64,000 nt of DNA from Streptomyces sp. SLBN-118. GTDB taxonomy: Bacteria; Actinomycetota; Actinomycetes; Streptomycetales; Streptomycetaceae. The translations under genes and the position numbers were made by a program. The DNA is taken from positions 2,852,001 to 2,916,000 of the forward strand of contig NZ_VFNP01000001.1 of NCBI RefSeq assembly GCF_006715635.1. The letters run 5' to 3'. Under the pieces are notes generated by a model. That model searched no databases, was not told the DNA's origin, and saw only the letters and a program-made list of their open reading frames with translations. Shown here piece by piece: positions 28,685-36,774 of this stretch. Numbering within the stretch: the first letter of the stretch is position 1; every line of letters starts with the position of its first letter.

Positions 28685-29269
28685 TCATTCACCACGGCTG
28701 CTTCCTCCGAGGGACACTTCCACGGTCTCGATGCCCGCCTCTTCGCCCGCGTACAGCTCCCGCCAGCGCTGCTCGTCGGCCACATTGCCAATCCTGATGC
28801 CGAACGTCCAGGTCGGGTCCAGGAAAAGCGTGTGACGTCCCTCGAAGTCGAGGGCGAGACATTTCAGGTTCTCCGCGGCCTGATACGCCCGCAGCTCCAC
28901 GCAGCGCAGAGTGTCTCTGCCGTCGCCGAAGAGCTGTTCGCCGTACGAGGCCACGACGATCTCGTCCTCGGCCACCGCCAGCAACTCGACATCGTCCCAA
29001 CCGACCTGAGGCACGCGCGCGACGGCCAGCCGGTCGTACTGCCCAGCCGACCGGAACCTCAGCAGTCCGCTGTCGAGCCTCAGCCAGACGACCAGGGGCT
29101 GCGGCCGGAACTCGGGGACGTCACCGTCCCGGTCGATCCAGCCCGGGACGAGGACGTCATACACCTGGCGGTCCCTGAGCGCTTCCTCGACCGTGCCCCA
29201 GCCGCCCATTGCCCACACGCCTTTCGCTCCGGTGAAGCCCGCTCGCCCCAGTTCGCACAGGTCGCCCAC
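28685..29269 (-). CDS. Candidate immunity protein to the pilin-toxin
   Basis: The 194-residue acidic protein of unknown family has a beta-rich look (RPQPLVVWLRLDSGLLRFRS, VGWDDVELLAVAEDEIVVAS, GRHTLFLDPTWTFGIRIGN). No signal peptide or membrane segment is present, so it would stay in the cytoplasm. It starts 22 bp after the stop of the pilin-Hint-toxin gene on the same strand, the usual place for an immunity gene in polymorphic toxin systems. The start may instead be ATG 29209 (174 residues). The role rests on context only. Confidence 0.5.
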   Translation of the reverse strand: MGDLCELGRAGFTGAKGVWAMGGWGTVEEALRDRQVYDVLVPGWIDRDGDVPEFRPQPLVVWLRLDSGLLRFRSAGQYDRLAVARVPQVGWDDVELLAVAEDEIVVASYGEQLFGDGRDTLRCVELRAYQAAENLKCLALDFEGRHTLFLDPTWTFGIRIGNVADEQRWRELYAGEEAGIETVEVSLGGSSRGE

Positions 29270-29291
29270 GTCCCGACCGCCCAGGACCGCC

Positions 29292-30899
29292 CTAACCTGC
29301 CTTCGGCGGCACCTTCTTGGTGATCTGGATCGCCGTGTCGAGCCCGGTTCCGCTCTCGAGCGCCGTCCAGAAGTCGCCGTTCTCCCTGAGGATGATGGTC
29401 ACACCCTTGCCACGGTAGATCATTCCCTCGGGCTCGCCCTTCTTCAACGTGCCCTTTCCGACCAGTTCGAAGGTGCCGTCCTTGATGGCGTTCTGGATGT
29501 CCTGGCGGAACCGCGGACCGTCCTCCTTCAGCTTCTTGTACGTGGTGCCCAGGGCGTCCTCGATGAGCTTCTTGTGGCGCTGGAAGTGGCTCCTGAACTT
29601 GCTCGGATCGCCTTCGCCCACCGTGGGATTGCGGGCGGCGGTGATCTCGTCCGCCGACAGGCAGTCGCCGTCGTTGTTGTGCACGAGGGCACTCTCGGCG
29701 CCGACGCCGACGTAGTAGGTGTGGATGCCCTCGATCGTCAGGTCGTGCGTGGTCTGACGCTGGGTGTAGCGGGAGACCGCGGCCACCTTCAGAGTCCGGC
29801 CGGACGGCATTCTCAGCCCGTCGCCCGGAACGATCTCTCCGGCGTCCGCCCAGCGGCCATGGCCGGTCAGCCAGAAGGGATGGGTGTCCGTCGCCGTCAG
29901 CACGGCGGGACCGCCGCTCGTCCGCACCTTGAGGCGGGTGAAGTCCTTGTCGTCGTACGTCGTGATGGTGCCCGTCACCCGGCGTACCGTGGTCAGCCCG
30001 CTGACGGGGTCGGTGACGGTGACCTTCGTGCCGACGGACACGGTCTCGATCGGAATCCGCCGCCCGTCGGCCAACAGGACGGGAGTGCCGGGCGGGAAAC
30101 TGTGGACGGGACACGAGGGCGGCTTGTCCTTGTCCTTCGGTTTGCCCTTCTTCTCCGCGTCGAGCTTCTTCCTGGCGTCGGCGAGCTCCTTCTCCGCCTC
30201 CTTCACCCGCTTGCGGTTCTTGATGAGCCCCTTGAGCGCGTCGTACAGATCCCCGCCGTGCTTCTTGAGCCTTCTGACGAGCTCGACGGCCTTCTTCCAC
30301 TTCCAGGGCGCGCCGTACTTCGCGGCAAGCTTCCCGACCGCCCCGCCGATCAGGCTGAGCAGCACATTGACCAGGGTCTCGGTGCAGGCGCCCATGTCGC
30401 CCTCGGTGATGCAGTCGAGCGCATCGGTGATACCGAGTTCGTCGGCGAGGATCTTCGCGAGCTCCTTGGCGGCCTCGATGGCCTTGTCCTGATCGGAATT
30501 CTCGGCGGTCTGGGCGTCCTGGAGCTCTTTGAGGGCCTTCTCGTAGTCGATCTGGGTCTGGGTCTTCTGGCCGGTGCCGGGGGTGTCGGGGTCGCCGGTT
30601 CCGTCGTCGGGGTCGCCGGTTCCGTCGTCGGCGGCCTGCGGGTCTCCCCCGCCATCAACGCCACAACTGCCGCCGACCGCCTGGCAGATCCTGTTCCCGA
30701 TGGCCTTGCCCACCTCGGGCACACCACCCGTAGCCACCAGCGCGCCGATGATGGCGATCACCACCACGACCAGACCGATGTACTCCACCGCGGTCTGCCC
30801 CGACTGCGACTTCCTCAGCCCGAGCGCCCTGGCATCGGTGCGCGGCAACAGCGCACGCATCCGCCGGCGAAGCTGACGCACTACCCCCATACGCGACAT
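29292..30899 (-). CDS. Flp-pilin-like / Hint / toxin-domain fusion protein
   Basis: The 535-residue modular protein contains, after a basic leader, SQSGQTAVEYIGLVVVVIAI (about 32-51). This is a class III pilin signal with cleavage expected after Gly, Glu at +5 and Tyr at +6. An acidic DDGTGDPD-repeat linker (about 88-108) and a helical region (115-255, coiled near 225-255) follow. A Hint domain spans about 263-409 (CPVHSFPPGTPVLLADG, ATDTHPFWL, IEGIHTYYVGVGAESALVHN). The last 125 residues are a compact toxin-like domain with FRSHFQRHKK and MIYRGKGVTIIL. ATG 30899 is preferred; GTG 30905 is possible. Palindrome copy C lies 36 bp upstream. Confidence 0.8.
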   Translation of the reverse strand: MSRMGVVRQLRRRMRALLPRTDARALGLRKSQSGQTAVEYIGLVVVVIAIIGALVATGGVPEVGKAIGNRICQAVGGSCGVDGGGDPQAADDGTGDPDDGTGDPDTPGTGQKTQTQIDYEKALKELQDAQTAENSDQDKAIEAAKELAKILADELGITDALDCITEGDMGACTETLVNVLLSLIGGAVGKLAAKYGAPWKWKKAVELVRRLKKHGGDLYDALKGLIKNRKRVKEAEKELADARKKLDAEKKGKPKDKDKPPSCPVHSFPPGTPVLLADGRRIPIETVSVGTKVTVTDPVSGLTTVRRVTGTITTYDDKDFTRLKVRTSGGPAVLTATDTHPFWLTGHGRWADAGEIVPGDGLRMPSGRTLKVAAVSRYTQRQTTHDLTIEGIHTYYVGVGAESALVHNNDGDCLSADEITAARNPTVGEGDPSKFRSHFQRHKKLIEDALGTTYKKLKEDGPRFRQDIQNAIKDGTFELVGKGTLKKGEPEGMIYRGKGVTIILRENGDFWTALESGTGLDTAIQITKKVPPKAG

Positions 30900-30934
30900 G
30901 CACACGACGCTAATGCGCCATGCCCGCGCAGTCG

Positions 30935-30950
30935 TGGGCCCCGGGACCCA
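30935..30950. promoter_or_regulatory. Tad-locus palindrome, copy C
   Basis: TGGGCCC-CG-GGACCCA lies 36 bp upstream of the pilin-toxin start. About 50 bp further, AGTGGGC (30981-30987) and GCCCACT (31013-31019) form another inverted pair, like the accessory pair seen beside copy A. Confidence 0.7.
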
Positions 30951-31069
30951 ATGTCGGGCTCAGCTCGGCCCGGGGCGCGAAGTGGGCCCTGCTGCACGGT
31001 GATTGCGGCAGAGCCCACTGGGCTTGATACGGGGGATCGCCCCCGGACTTAAGGTTTTTCCTGGCCGGC

Positions 31070-31696
31070 CTAGGACGCAGTGCCCCGCGGGAAGGAGACC
31101 TCCACACGCCGGTTCTTCCGTCGGTTCTCCTCGGAGTTGTTCTCGGCGATCGGGAACTGTTCGCCGTATCCCCGGATCTCGTAGCTGATGCCCAGGGCGG
31201 CGAGTTCCTGAGAGAGCACGCCGTGCACCGCGGCGGCGCGCTGCTTGGACAGCACATCACCGTGCTCGGCCGAACCCAGGTCGTCCGTGAAGCCGAACAC
31301 CCGCACTTTCTTGGCGCTCTGCTTCTTGATCTCCTCGGCAATCGCCTTGATACGGGAATTGGCTTCGCTGCTCAGCGTTGCGCTGTCCTTGCCGAACAGG
31401 ACCTCGGCCTGCAGGCTGAACCTGACCTCGGAATTCGAGTCCTCGCGCTGCTCACTGCCCGCCTCGTCGCCGACGACCTGCTTGATTTCCAGAACCTTCG
31501 CAGCGGCGAGCGTCGCACCGTCGACCATCTTGAGGTCGGGGTCGCTGACGTCGATCTTCCCCTCGTACACGGACTTCGCTTTGGGACGCGGTCCGTCGTC
31601 AGCTCCTGCCGACGGAACGGCAACAACGGTGAGAGCGAGGGCAATGGAGCCGATGAACACGGCCCGGCCGCGCACGAATCCTGTACTGACTCGCAT
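31070..31696 (-). CDS. Secreted OmpA-family peptidoglycan-binding protein
   Basis: The 208-residue protein has a signal peptide at about 1-32 (ending SAGADD). The C-terminal OmpA/MotB domain (about 95-205) has FSLQAEVLFGKDSATLSSEA, VFGFTDDLGSAEHGDVLSKQRAAAV and ENRRKNRRVEVSF. These residues bind the diaminopimelate of peptidoglycan. There is no outer membrane here, so a wall-bound foothold for the pilus is the likely job. It begins 3 bp after the stop of the upstream lipoprotein gene and ends the Flp operon. Confidence 0.87.
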   Translation of the reverse strand: MRVSTGFVRGRAVFIGSIALALTVVAVPSAGADDGPRPKAKSVYEGKIDVSDPDLKMVDGATLAAAKVLEIKQVVGDEAGSEQREDSNSEVRFSLQAEVLFGKDSATLSSEANSRIKAIAEEIKKQSAKKVRVFGFTDDLGSAEHGDVLSKQRAAAVHGVLSQELAALGISYEIRGYGEQFPIAENNSEENRRKNRRVEVSFPRGTAS

Positions 31697-31699
31697 GCG

Positions 31700-32314
31700 T
31701 CACTCGCTTCCGAGCCGAAGCGTCACGGACTGGAAGGTCGGCAGCGAGAACGTCATCTGGTTCACGGTCTCAGGGGGCGCCGGGAACTGCATGAAGATCG
31801 GAGTCGACGACTTTGCCTTGACGCTGCTGACTGTGGTGACCAGCGGCCGGTTCTCGGTGTCACGCAGGACGTAGTAGCGCTTCTTCTCCTTGGCATCCAC
31901 CAGGGTAGCTCCGGCCAATGAGCCACCGCCGACCGCCGAATTGACCTCAAGCTCGGAACCGGACCAGTCGGATGTGTGGTTGAAGTCGTTGTCCGTGGTG
32001 TTCCGCATGTTCCCCTGGACCGTCACAAACCCGCCGGAGTCCCGGACGGCAGCGGTGATGTCCAGCTCCATCCCGTCTTCCCCCTTGAGCGTCGTCAGGA
32101 CCTTGCCCGGTCCTGGATTCGCGCTTCCGGGATTCCCCTTGTTCCCCTGATCGACAGCGCCCCCGTTGTCAGGAGCGGACGACTGATCGGCGTTGGAAGG
32201 CTTGTCGGGTTTATCGCCGTCGCTGCCGCACGCGGTGAGCGTGAAGGTCAGCGCAACCGCCGCGCTGACGGCCGCCGCCGCCCTGCGCGCCCCTGAGATC
32301 TGCCGCATGCTCAT
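31700..32314 (-). CDS. Lipoprotein of the Flp operon
   Basis: The 204-residue lipoprotein has the lipobox FTLTAC-G at about residues 23-27 (VALTFTLTACGSDGDKPDKP), then a disordered Asn/Gly linker. A beta-sandwich-like domain follows (DGMELDITAAVRDSGGFVTV, TVNQMTFSLPTFQSVTLRLG). I recognise no named family. It sits between the TadG-like gene and the OmpA-like gene and is probably co-transcribed with both, so an envelope role in pilus assembly is inferred. The start could be ATG 32314, ATG 32308 or GTG 32317. Confidence 0.8.
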   Translation of the reverse strand: MSMRQISGARRAAAAVSAAVALTFTLTACGSDGDKPDKPSNADQSSAPDNGGAVDQGNKGNPGSANPGPGKVLTTLKGEDGMELDITAAVRDSGGFVTVQGNMRNTTDNDFNHTSDWSGSELEVNSAVGGGSLAGATLVDAKEKKRYYVLRDTENRPLVTTVSSVKAKSSTPIFMQFPAPPETVNQMTFSLPTFQSVTLRLGSE

Positions 32315-32345
32315 CACTGCGATTCCTCTGCTAGTTGTCACTCGG

Positions 32346-32930
32346 TCAGTTCGCGTCGATCAGACGGACGGTGAAGAGATCAGCCAGGTCGGGCACGCTA
32401 CCGAGGTCGTCCGGGTCGATCAACGAGCCCAGGCCGTCGCAATCCAGCTTCGCTCCGATGAGCGAACATTTCGGCACGACGACACCCCTGGCCTCTGCCT
32501 CGCCCTTCTTGTCCGCAGTACCCGGGATCACCGAATCACCGATAGTTTTCTTGGTTTCGACTCTGACCGTGAAACCCCAGTACTCCCCGTAGTAGGTACG
32601 GCAACTGGACCTGTCCGAGTCATTCTTCTGCGCGTATTCACCAGCGGCCTGGCATGCCGTGACGGAATCGAACCCTCTTCCGAGAATGAGGTCCGCCCAG
32701 TTGTCCGGCAGCTTCGGTCCGAGCAGTTCGTCGACGATCTGATTCCGCGCATCCCGGGCTGCGGCCAGCGCGGCGGCGTCGGCAGCACCCTGGGCGCCAT
32801 TTCGCTGGTCGTCGTACTCGCCGACCACGAAATACGCGAATGCGAGGAAGAGCAGGCCCGCCACCACCGTGATGTAGATGGGGAAAGCCTGCCCTGCCTC
32901 GCGTTGCCCGCTGTGCGATCGGACGATCAG
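32346..32930 (-). CDS. TadG-like pilus-associated pseudopilin
   Basis: The 194-residue membrane protein begins with a basic leader, then AGQAFPIYITVVAGLLFLAF and the typical phrase NGAQGAADAAALAAARDARN of the TadE/TadG-like family. Cleavage after Gly before QAFPIY is expected, although Glu at +5 is missing. The open frame has no ATG or GTG at its natural beginning. The best start is CTG at 32930, overlapping the Flp stop as CTGA, which would be translational coupling from an unusual start codon. The C-terminal part (about 60-194) has four cysteines and is exported. Confidence 0.8.
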   Translation of the reverse strand: MIVRSHSGQREAGQAFPIYITVVAGLLFLAFAYFVVGEYDDQRNGAQGAADAAALAAARDARNQIVDELLGPKLPDNWADLILGRGFDSVTACQAAGEYAQKNDSDRSSCRTYYGEYWGFTVRVETKKTIGDSVIPGTADKKGEAEARGVVVPKCSLIGAKLDCDGLGSLIDPDDLGSVPDLADLFTVRLIDAN

Positions 32931-33172
32931 CCCGCCTTGCCGGAGGTGCCGATCACGTCCTTGATCTTGTTGCCGATCTCCTTGCCGATGTCCCCCTTCA
33001 TGGTCACCACGATCGCGATGATCGCGATGACCGCCACCAGCATGCCGATGTACTCGACCGAGGTCTGACCCCTGTCGGCCCTGCGGCTCATCCGCTCGAT
33101 CGCGGTGTTCCTCCAGCCGCTCACACGAAGCTGCGTCGCAACCGCCGCCTTGAGCGCGATGTCCTTCGACAT
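32927..33172 (-). CDS. Flp-type major pilin
   Basis: The 81-residue prepilin has a long basic leader and a class III signal, DRGQTSVEYIGMLVAVIAII, with processing after Gly leaving Gln first, Glu at +5 and Tyr at +6. A single hydrophobic helix and a short charged tail (MKGDIGKEIGNKIKDVIG) follow. The mature subunit would be about 45 residues, the usual Flp size. ATG 33172 has GGGGAA just upstream. It is the first gene of the Flp/TadG/lipoprotein/OmpA operon. Palindrome copy D lies 139 bp upstream. Confidence 0.9.
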   Translation of the reverse strand: MSKDIALKAAVATQLRVSGWRNTAIERMSRRADRGQTSVEYIGMLVAVIAIIAIVVTMKGDIGKEIGNKIKDVIGTSGKAG

Positions 33173-33310
33173 GGTGTTCCCCTCCCGGTCCGGCCGGCCG
33201 CACACCGGCCGGTTCGCAAGTCGCCTGTGTGCCTTCCGCGCAACCGGCTTCCTCCTGGCCGGTGCCGCTTTCGACACGAAGAACGTACGACGTTCCGGTG
33301 GTCTCCGCAG

Positions 33311-33326
33311 AGGGTCCCAGGGCCCA
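33311..33326. promoter_or_regulatory. Tad-locus palindrome, copy D
   Basis: AGGGTCC-CA-GGGCCCA lies upstream of the Flp pilin gene and matches the consensus except for the first base. Extra half-sites GGCCCAA (33333-33339) and TGGGCCT (33349-33355) follow within 30 bp. Confidence 0.65.
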
Positions 33327-33405
33327 ATCCGAGGCCCAAAGGGAGTGATGGGCCTGCCCGTTCGGAAGATGGGCCGAGCAGTCCGCAGCGCGCATCGCCG
33401 TACCG

Positions 33406-34458
33406 TCAGCCATGACCCGCCGCCCCCCTCGGCGTACGGCCCCCGGCGTGGCCATGCGCGGTGCCGAGCCATATCGCGATGGCCTCACTGCGGCTGGTGC
33501 TGTGCAGTTTGGCGAAGATGCGGTTGATGTGGTTCTTGACCGTCTTCTCACTGATGAAGCAGGTGGCGGCGATCTGCTGATTGGTCATGCCGGACGCGAT
33601 CAGATCCATCACCTCCACCTCCCTCGAACTCAGCCCGAACTCCGTCTTGGACGACTGTCCCACATTCGGTTGCATACGCGAAGTGTCGTGCTGCGGCTGC
33701 AACGAGTTCGATACATAAGAGTCGTCCTGATGCCCGAAGTTGGACGTCTGGCGTGGATCGGTTTGCGGCACGGGACCATGTGCAGTCGCACCTTGAGGGG
33801 CCGCGCCGTTGGTGAACACCTGTCCCAGCCCGTCCGGAAGCGGTCGGTGCCCGGCCGGCGCGGGCCCGCCCCGCACATGGGCGAGCAGTGCGTTGGCCGC
33901 GGTGGCCGTGAAGGGGGCCCTGCCCTGCCTGATGCCCCGTACCGCGTCGACGAGTTGCTCCGCGGTGAACTCTCCGTGGACCAGGTAGCCGCCCGCCCCC
34001 AGGCGCAGCGCCTCCCGCACGATCTCACTCTCGCGGCTGTACGTGAGCATCATCACCGGGGCGATCCGCACCAGATGCGGCAACGCCGAGATGCCGTCGA
34101 CGCCCGGCATCCTCACGTCCAGCAGAACGACGTCGGGACGGTGTCGCTGCGCGGCCTCACAGGCCTCGCGCCCGTCGGCTGCCTCGGCGACCACCGCGAT
34201 GTCCTCGCGGCCGGAGAGCAGCACGTGGAGCCCGGCCCGTACGACGGGGTTGTCATCGGCGACCACGACCCTCAGCGGTGTCGGGGTCACCGGTGGGGGG
34301 AGGGCGGGGAGCCCTCCGGATGCCGCGGCCGGCGGGGGAAGTGGTACCTGTGCGGGTGTGTGCTCGGAGCGGATGGGTGTGCTGTGCGAGGACGTGTGCT
34401 GGGACACGTGCGACGACGGCAGTTGCTGTCCTGATGTGTACGCCGAGTCGTCCGGCAT
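33406..34458 (-). CDS. NarL/LuxR-family response regulator of the pilus locus
   Basis: The 350-residue cytoplasmic regulator starts at ATG 34458 with AAGGAGG upstream. It has a long Pro/Ser/His-rich N-terminal extension (1-60), then a receiver domain (about 62-180; acidic ADDN and phospho-acceptor Asp in LLDVRMPGVDG). A disordered Gln-rich linker (185-275) leads to a LuxR-type helix-turn-helix (about 280-345; LSSREVEVMDLIASGMTNQQ, KTVKNHINRIFAKL). It lies 14 bp after the sensor kinase gene. It is the prime candidate to bind the 7-2-7 palindrome found in this locus. Confidence 0.9.
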   Translation of the reverse strand: MPDDSAYTSGQQLPSSHVSQHTSSHSTPIRSEHTPAQVPLPPPAAASGGLPALPPPVTPTPLRVVVADDNPVVRAGLHVLLSGREDIAVVAEAADGREACEAAQRHRPDVVLLDVRMPGVDGISALPHLVRIAPVMMLTYSRESEIVREALRLGAGGYLVHGEFTAEQLVDAVRGIRQGRAPFTATAANALLAHVRGGPAPAGHRPLPDGLGQVFTNGAAPQGATAHGPVPQTDPRQTSNFGHQDDSYVSNSLQPQHDTSRMQPNVGQSSKTEFGLSSREVEVMDLIASGMTNQQIAATCFISEKTVKNHINRIFAKLHSTSRSEAIAIWLGTAHGHAGGRTPRGAAGHG

Positions 34459-34472
34459 GGTGCGGCCTCCTT

Positions 34473-35858
34473 TCAGTGCGTGGAGGGACTGAGGTCGGTG
34501 GGGACTGGCTGGTGCGTGAGCGGCGGGTGTACGGCCGCGGGTAGGCCACTGGGCGACAGTGCGTTGACCGGGATTTCGAGGCGGACTTCGGTTCCCTTCG
34601 TCGCCCGCCCGCGTCCGATGCGGATACGGGCGCCGATTCCGGCTGCGCGCTCGACCATGCCGACGAGTCCGAAGTGGCTCGCCTTTCTGAGGTCGTCGAG
34701 CGATGTGCCCGGCGGCAGGCCGCACCCGTCGTCGTAGATGCTGATGCGCAGCGCTCTGTCGACGACACCCACGGACACATCGATGCAGGTGGGGCGGGCA
34801 TGACGGTGGGCGTTCTCCATCGCCTCGGAGGCGATGGTCAATAAGTGCCGCGCGACGGCGTGCGGGACTTCGGGTACGGGCAGGTCGCCCAGCGTGCGCC
34901 AGGTGGTGCGCATCCCGGTCCGCCGGGCGAAGTCGTCGGTACGGGCGGAGAGTTCGGCGGCCACGTCGACGCCTGCCGCTTCGATGTCGCTCTGGCGGCG
35001 CAGGTCGGAGAGCAGTTCACGGGATTCGGCGGCTGCACGGCGGGCGGATCTGGCGACCACTTCCGACTGGTGTTTGACGGTGAGTGGGTCCATGCGGTCG
35101 GCCGAGGATGCCAGACCGTCTGCGGCCATCGCCACACCGTGCAGGGTCTTGGCGACGGAGTCGTGCATCTCGCGTGCCAGACGGGCACGTTCGCCTTGGA
35201 CGGCTTCGGTCACCGCGAGCCGCGAGCGTACGTCGCTGAGGGCCTGCGTCGCTGTGCCGAAGCCGAGCATCAACTGGCGCAGGCTGACTCCGACGGCACC
35301 CAGTACGGCGCACAGGCCGGGCAGAAGCGTGGAGCCGGCGATCGAGACGTGGAGTTCGCTGTTGGCGGCGTATGCGGCGAAGATGATCAGGATGGTCAGT
35401 GCGGCGAAGACGCCGGCGCCTCGCCATCCGTAGACCAGGCCGGCCAGCAGTGGCGTACAGATGGTGACATAGCTCAGGGGGCTGGCCGGGGTGGCGGTGA
35501 TCAGCAGCAGCGCGCCGAAGAAGGCGTCGATGCCGAGCAGCCAGGGATGCCGCAGCAGCAGCGGGCCGAAGCGCTCCCAGTCGCGGAAGAGTACGTACGA
35601 GCCCATGAAGGTGGCCAGGATCGCGATGCCGACGAGGAGGGTGGGCCAGCCGGATGCCGCGCCCACGACGGCGAAGGGGGTGGCCAGTGCGATCATCGCC
35701 AGCCGGAATCCGAAGACCTGGCGGCACATGGCCTGGAGCGCGCTCAGTTGAATCTTGAGCGCGGGCTCGGCGGGAACGGCAACCTCGGAGGCGACGCCGA
35801 GCAGGCCGTCCGCCCTCAGAGTGCCGGCCGGTCCGGTCGGCACGTGGTGCAGTGCCAT
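34473..35858 (-). CDS. NarL-type sensor histidine kinase
   Basis: The 461-residue membrane kinase has six to seven hydrophobic helices (about 45-215) forming the sensor. A HisKA_3 dimerisation domain follows with the phospho-acceptor histidine in LAREMHDSVAKTLHGV. The HATPase domain has ASEAMENAHRHARP (N box), IYDDGCGLPPG and HFGLVGMVERAAGIGARI (G boxes). There is no periplasmic or PAS domain, so the signal is probably membrane-derived. It sits between tadC and the response regulator gene, 31 bp and 14 bp apart, in one operon. Confidence 0.9.
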   Translation of the reverse strand: MALHHVPTGPAGTLRADGLLGVASEVAVPAEPALKIQLSALQAMCRQVFGFRLAMIALATPFAVVGAASGWPTLLVGIAILATFMGSYVLFRDWERFGPLLLRHPWLLGIDAFFGALLLITATPASPLSYVTICTPLLAGLVYGWRGAGVFAALTILIIFAAYAANSELHVSIAGSTLLPGLCAVLGAVGVSLRQLMLGFGTATQALSDVRSRLAVTEAVQGERARLAREMHDSVAKTLHGVAMAADGLASSADRMDPLTVKHQSEVVARSARRAAAESRELLSDLRRQSDIEAAGVDVAAELSARTDDFARRTGMRTTWRTLGDLPVPEVPHAVARHLLTIASEAMENAHRHARPTCIDVSVGVVDRALRISIYDDGCGLPPGTSLDDLRKASHFGLVGMVERAAGIGARIRIGRGRATKGTEVRLEIPVNALSPSGLPAAVHPPLTHQPVPTDLSPSTH

Positions 35859-35889
35859 GGAGCTTTCCCCCTTCCTCGGGATCCCCCGC

Positions 35890-36765
35890 TCATCCGCCGA
35901 TGCTCATGCCCGAGCCGAGGAACATGCCTGCCCCGATGAGCAGGATGGTGGCCGGGACCATGAGCATGGTGACGATGCCCGTCGCCTGTGGCACCGCTTT
36001 GGACGCCCGGCGACGGGCGTTCTGGGCGTCCGTACGACGCATGTCGTTGGCGATGGCGATCAGGGTGTCGACGATGGGCGCACCGAGTTCCTCACCCTGC
36101 TGGAGCGCGGTGACGAACTGGGCCACCTGCTCGGACGCGTTGCGCTTGCGGAGCTGCTCGAAGGCGTCGCGGCGGCTCATCCCCATGTCCATCTGACGGA
36201 GCGTGATCTTAAGCTCGTCGGCCCAGGGGCCCCGGTAGCGCTCCGCGACCCGGTCGAGGGCCTGGCGGAATCCGAGGCCCGCGGAGACGACGACCGCGAG
36301 TACGTCGAGGAAGTCCGGCAGCGTTCGTTCGATGGCGGCCTTGCGTGCGCGGGTGGCCGCCCAGATCCCCACCTCGGCCCACCAGACGCCGAACGCCACG
36401 AACAGCAGGGCGAGGAAGGGGTGCGCGTTGATGAGCAGGGCGAACGCTCCGAGCGCGCCGATGAATCCATAGACGGCGCGGCGGGCGGCGTAACGGTCCA
36501 CGGTCAGGCCGCCGGGGTTGCCCGCCATGTCGAGCCGTATGCGCAGCTTGTTGACTCGTTTGGGGCCCATCATGCGCAGCACCGCGGGCGCGTAGCGCAT
36601 GCCGAGGCGGTCGATTCCGCTGCCCACGGCGCTGGTGCGGGTGGAGCCCACTTCGAGGGCGAGTGCCAGATCCGAGGGCAGTCTGGCCTCGGCGCGGTAG
36701 AGCCTGATCCCGTAGAGCATGCCGGTGACGGACAGTCCGGCGGCGAGTGCGAGCAGCAGTTCCAT
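35890..36765 (-). CDS. tadC: TadC-like pilus platform protein (T2SSF)
   Basis: The 291-residue inner-membrane platform protein is of the GspF/T2SSF type. A soluble domain has RTLPDFLDVLAVVVSAGLGF and SRRDAFEQLRKRNASEQVAQ, with hydrophobic helices at the N-terminus, near 115-150 and at the C-terminus. It would pair with TadB to convert TadA ATPase cycles into pilin insertion. It starts 9 bp after tadB and is followed by the kinase gene. Confidence 0.88.
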   Translation of the reverse strand: MELLLALAAGLSVTGMLYGIRLYRAEARLPSDLALALEVGSTRTSAVGSGIDRLGMRYAPAVLRMMGPKRVNKLRIRLDMAGNPGGLTVDRYAARRAVYGFIGALGAFALLINAHPFLALLFVAFGVWWAEVGIWAATRARKAAIERTLPDFLDVLAVVVSAGLGFRQALDRVAERYRGPWADELKITLRQMDMGMSRRDAFEQLRKRNASEQVAQFVTALQQGEELGAPIVDTLIAIANDMRRTDAQNARRRASKAVPQATGIVTMLMVPATILLIGAGMFLGSGMSIGG

Positions 36766-36774
36766 GACGCCCCC

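Noticed and set aside
30981..31019. AGTGGGC...GCCCACT considered as a separate operator
   Set aside because: A similar pair occurs beside copy A, but the arms are spaced differently in the two places, so it is noted only as an accessory feature of copy C.
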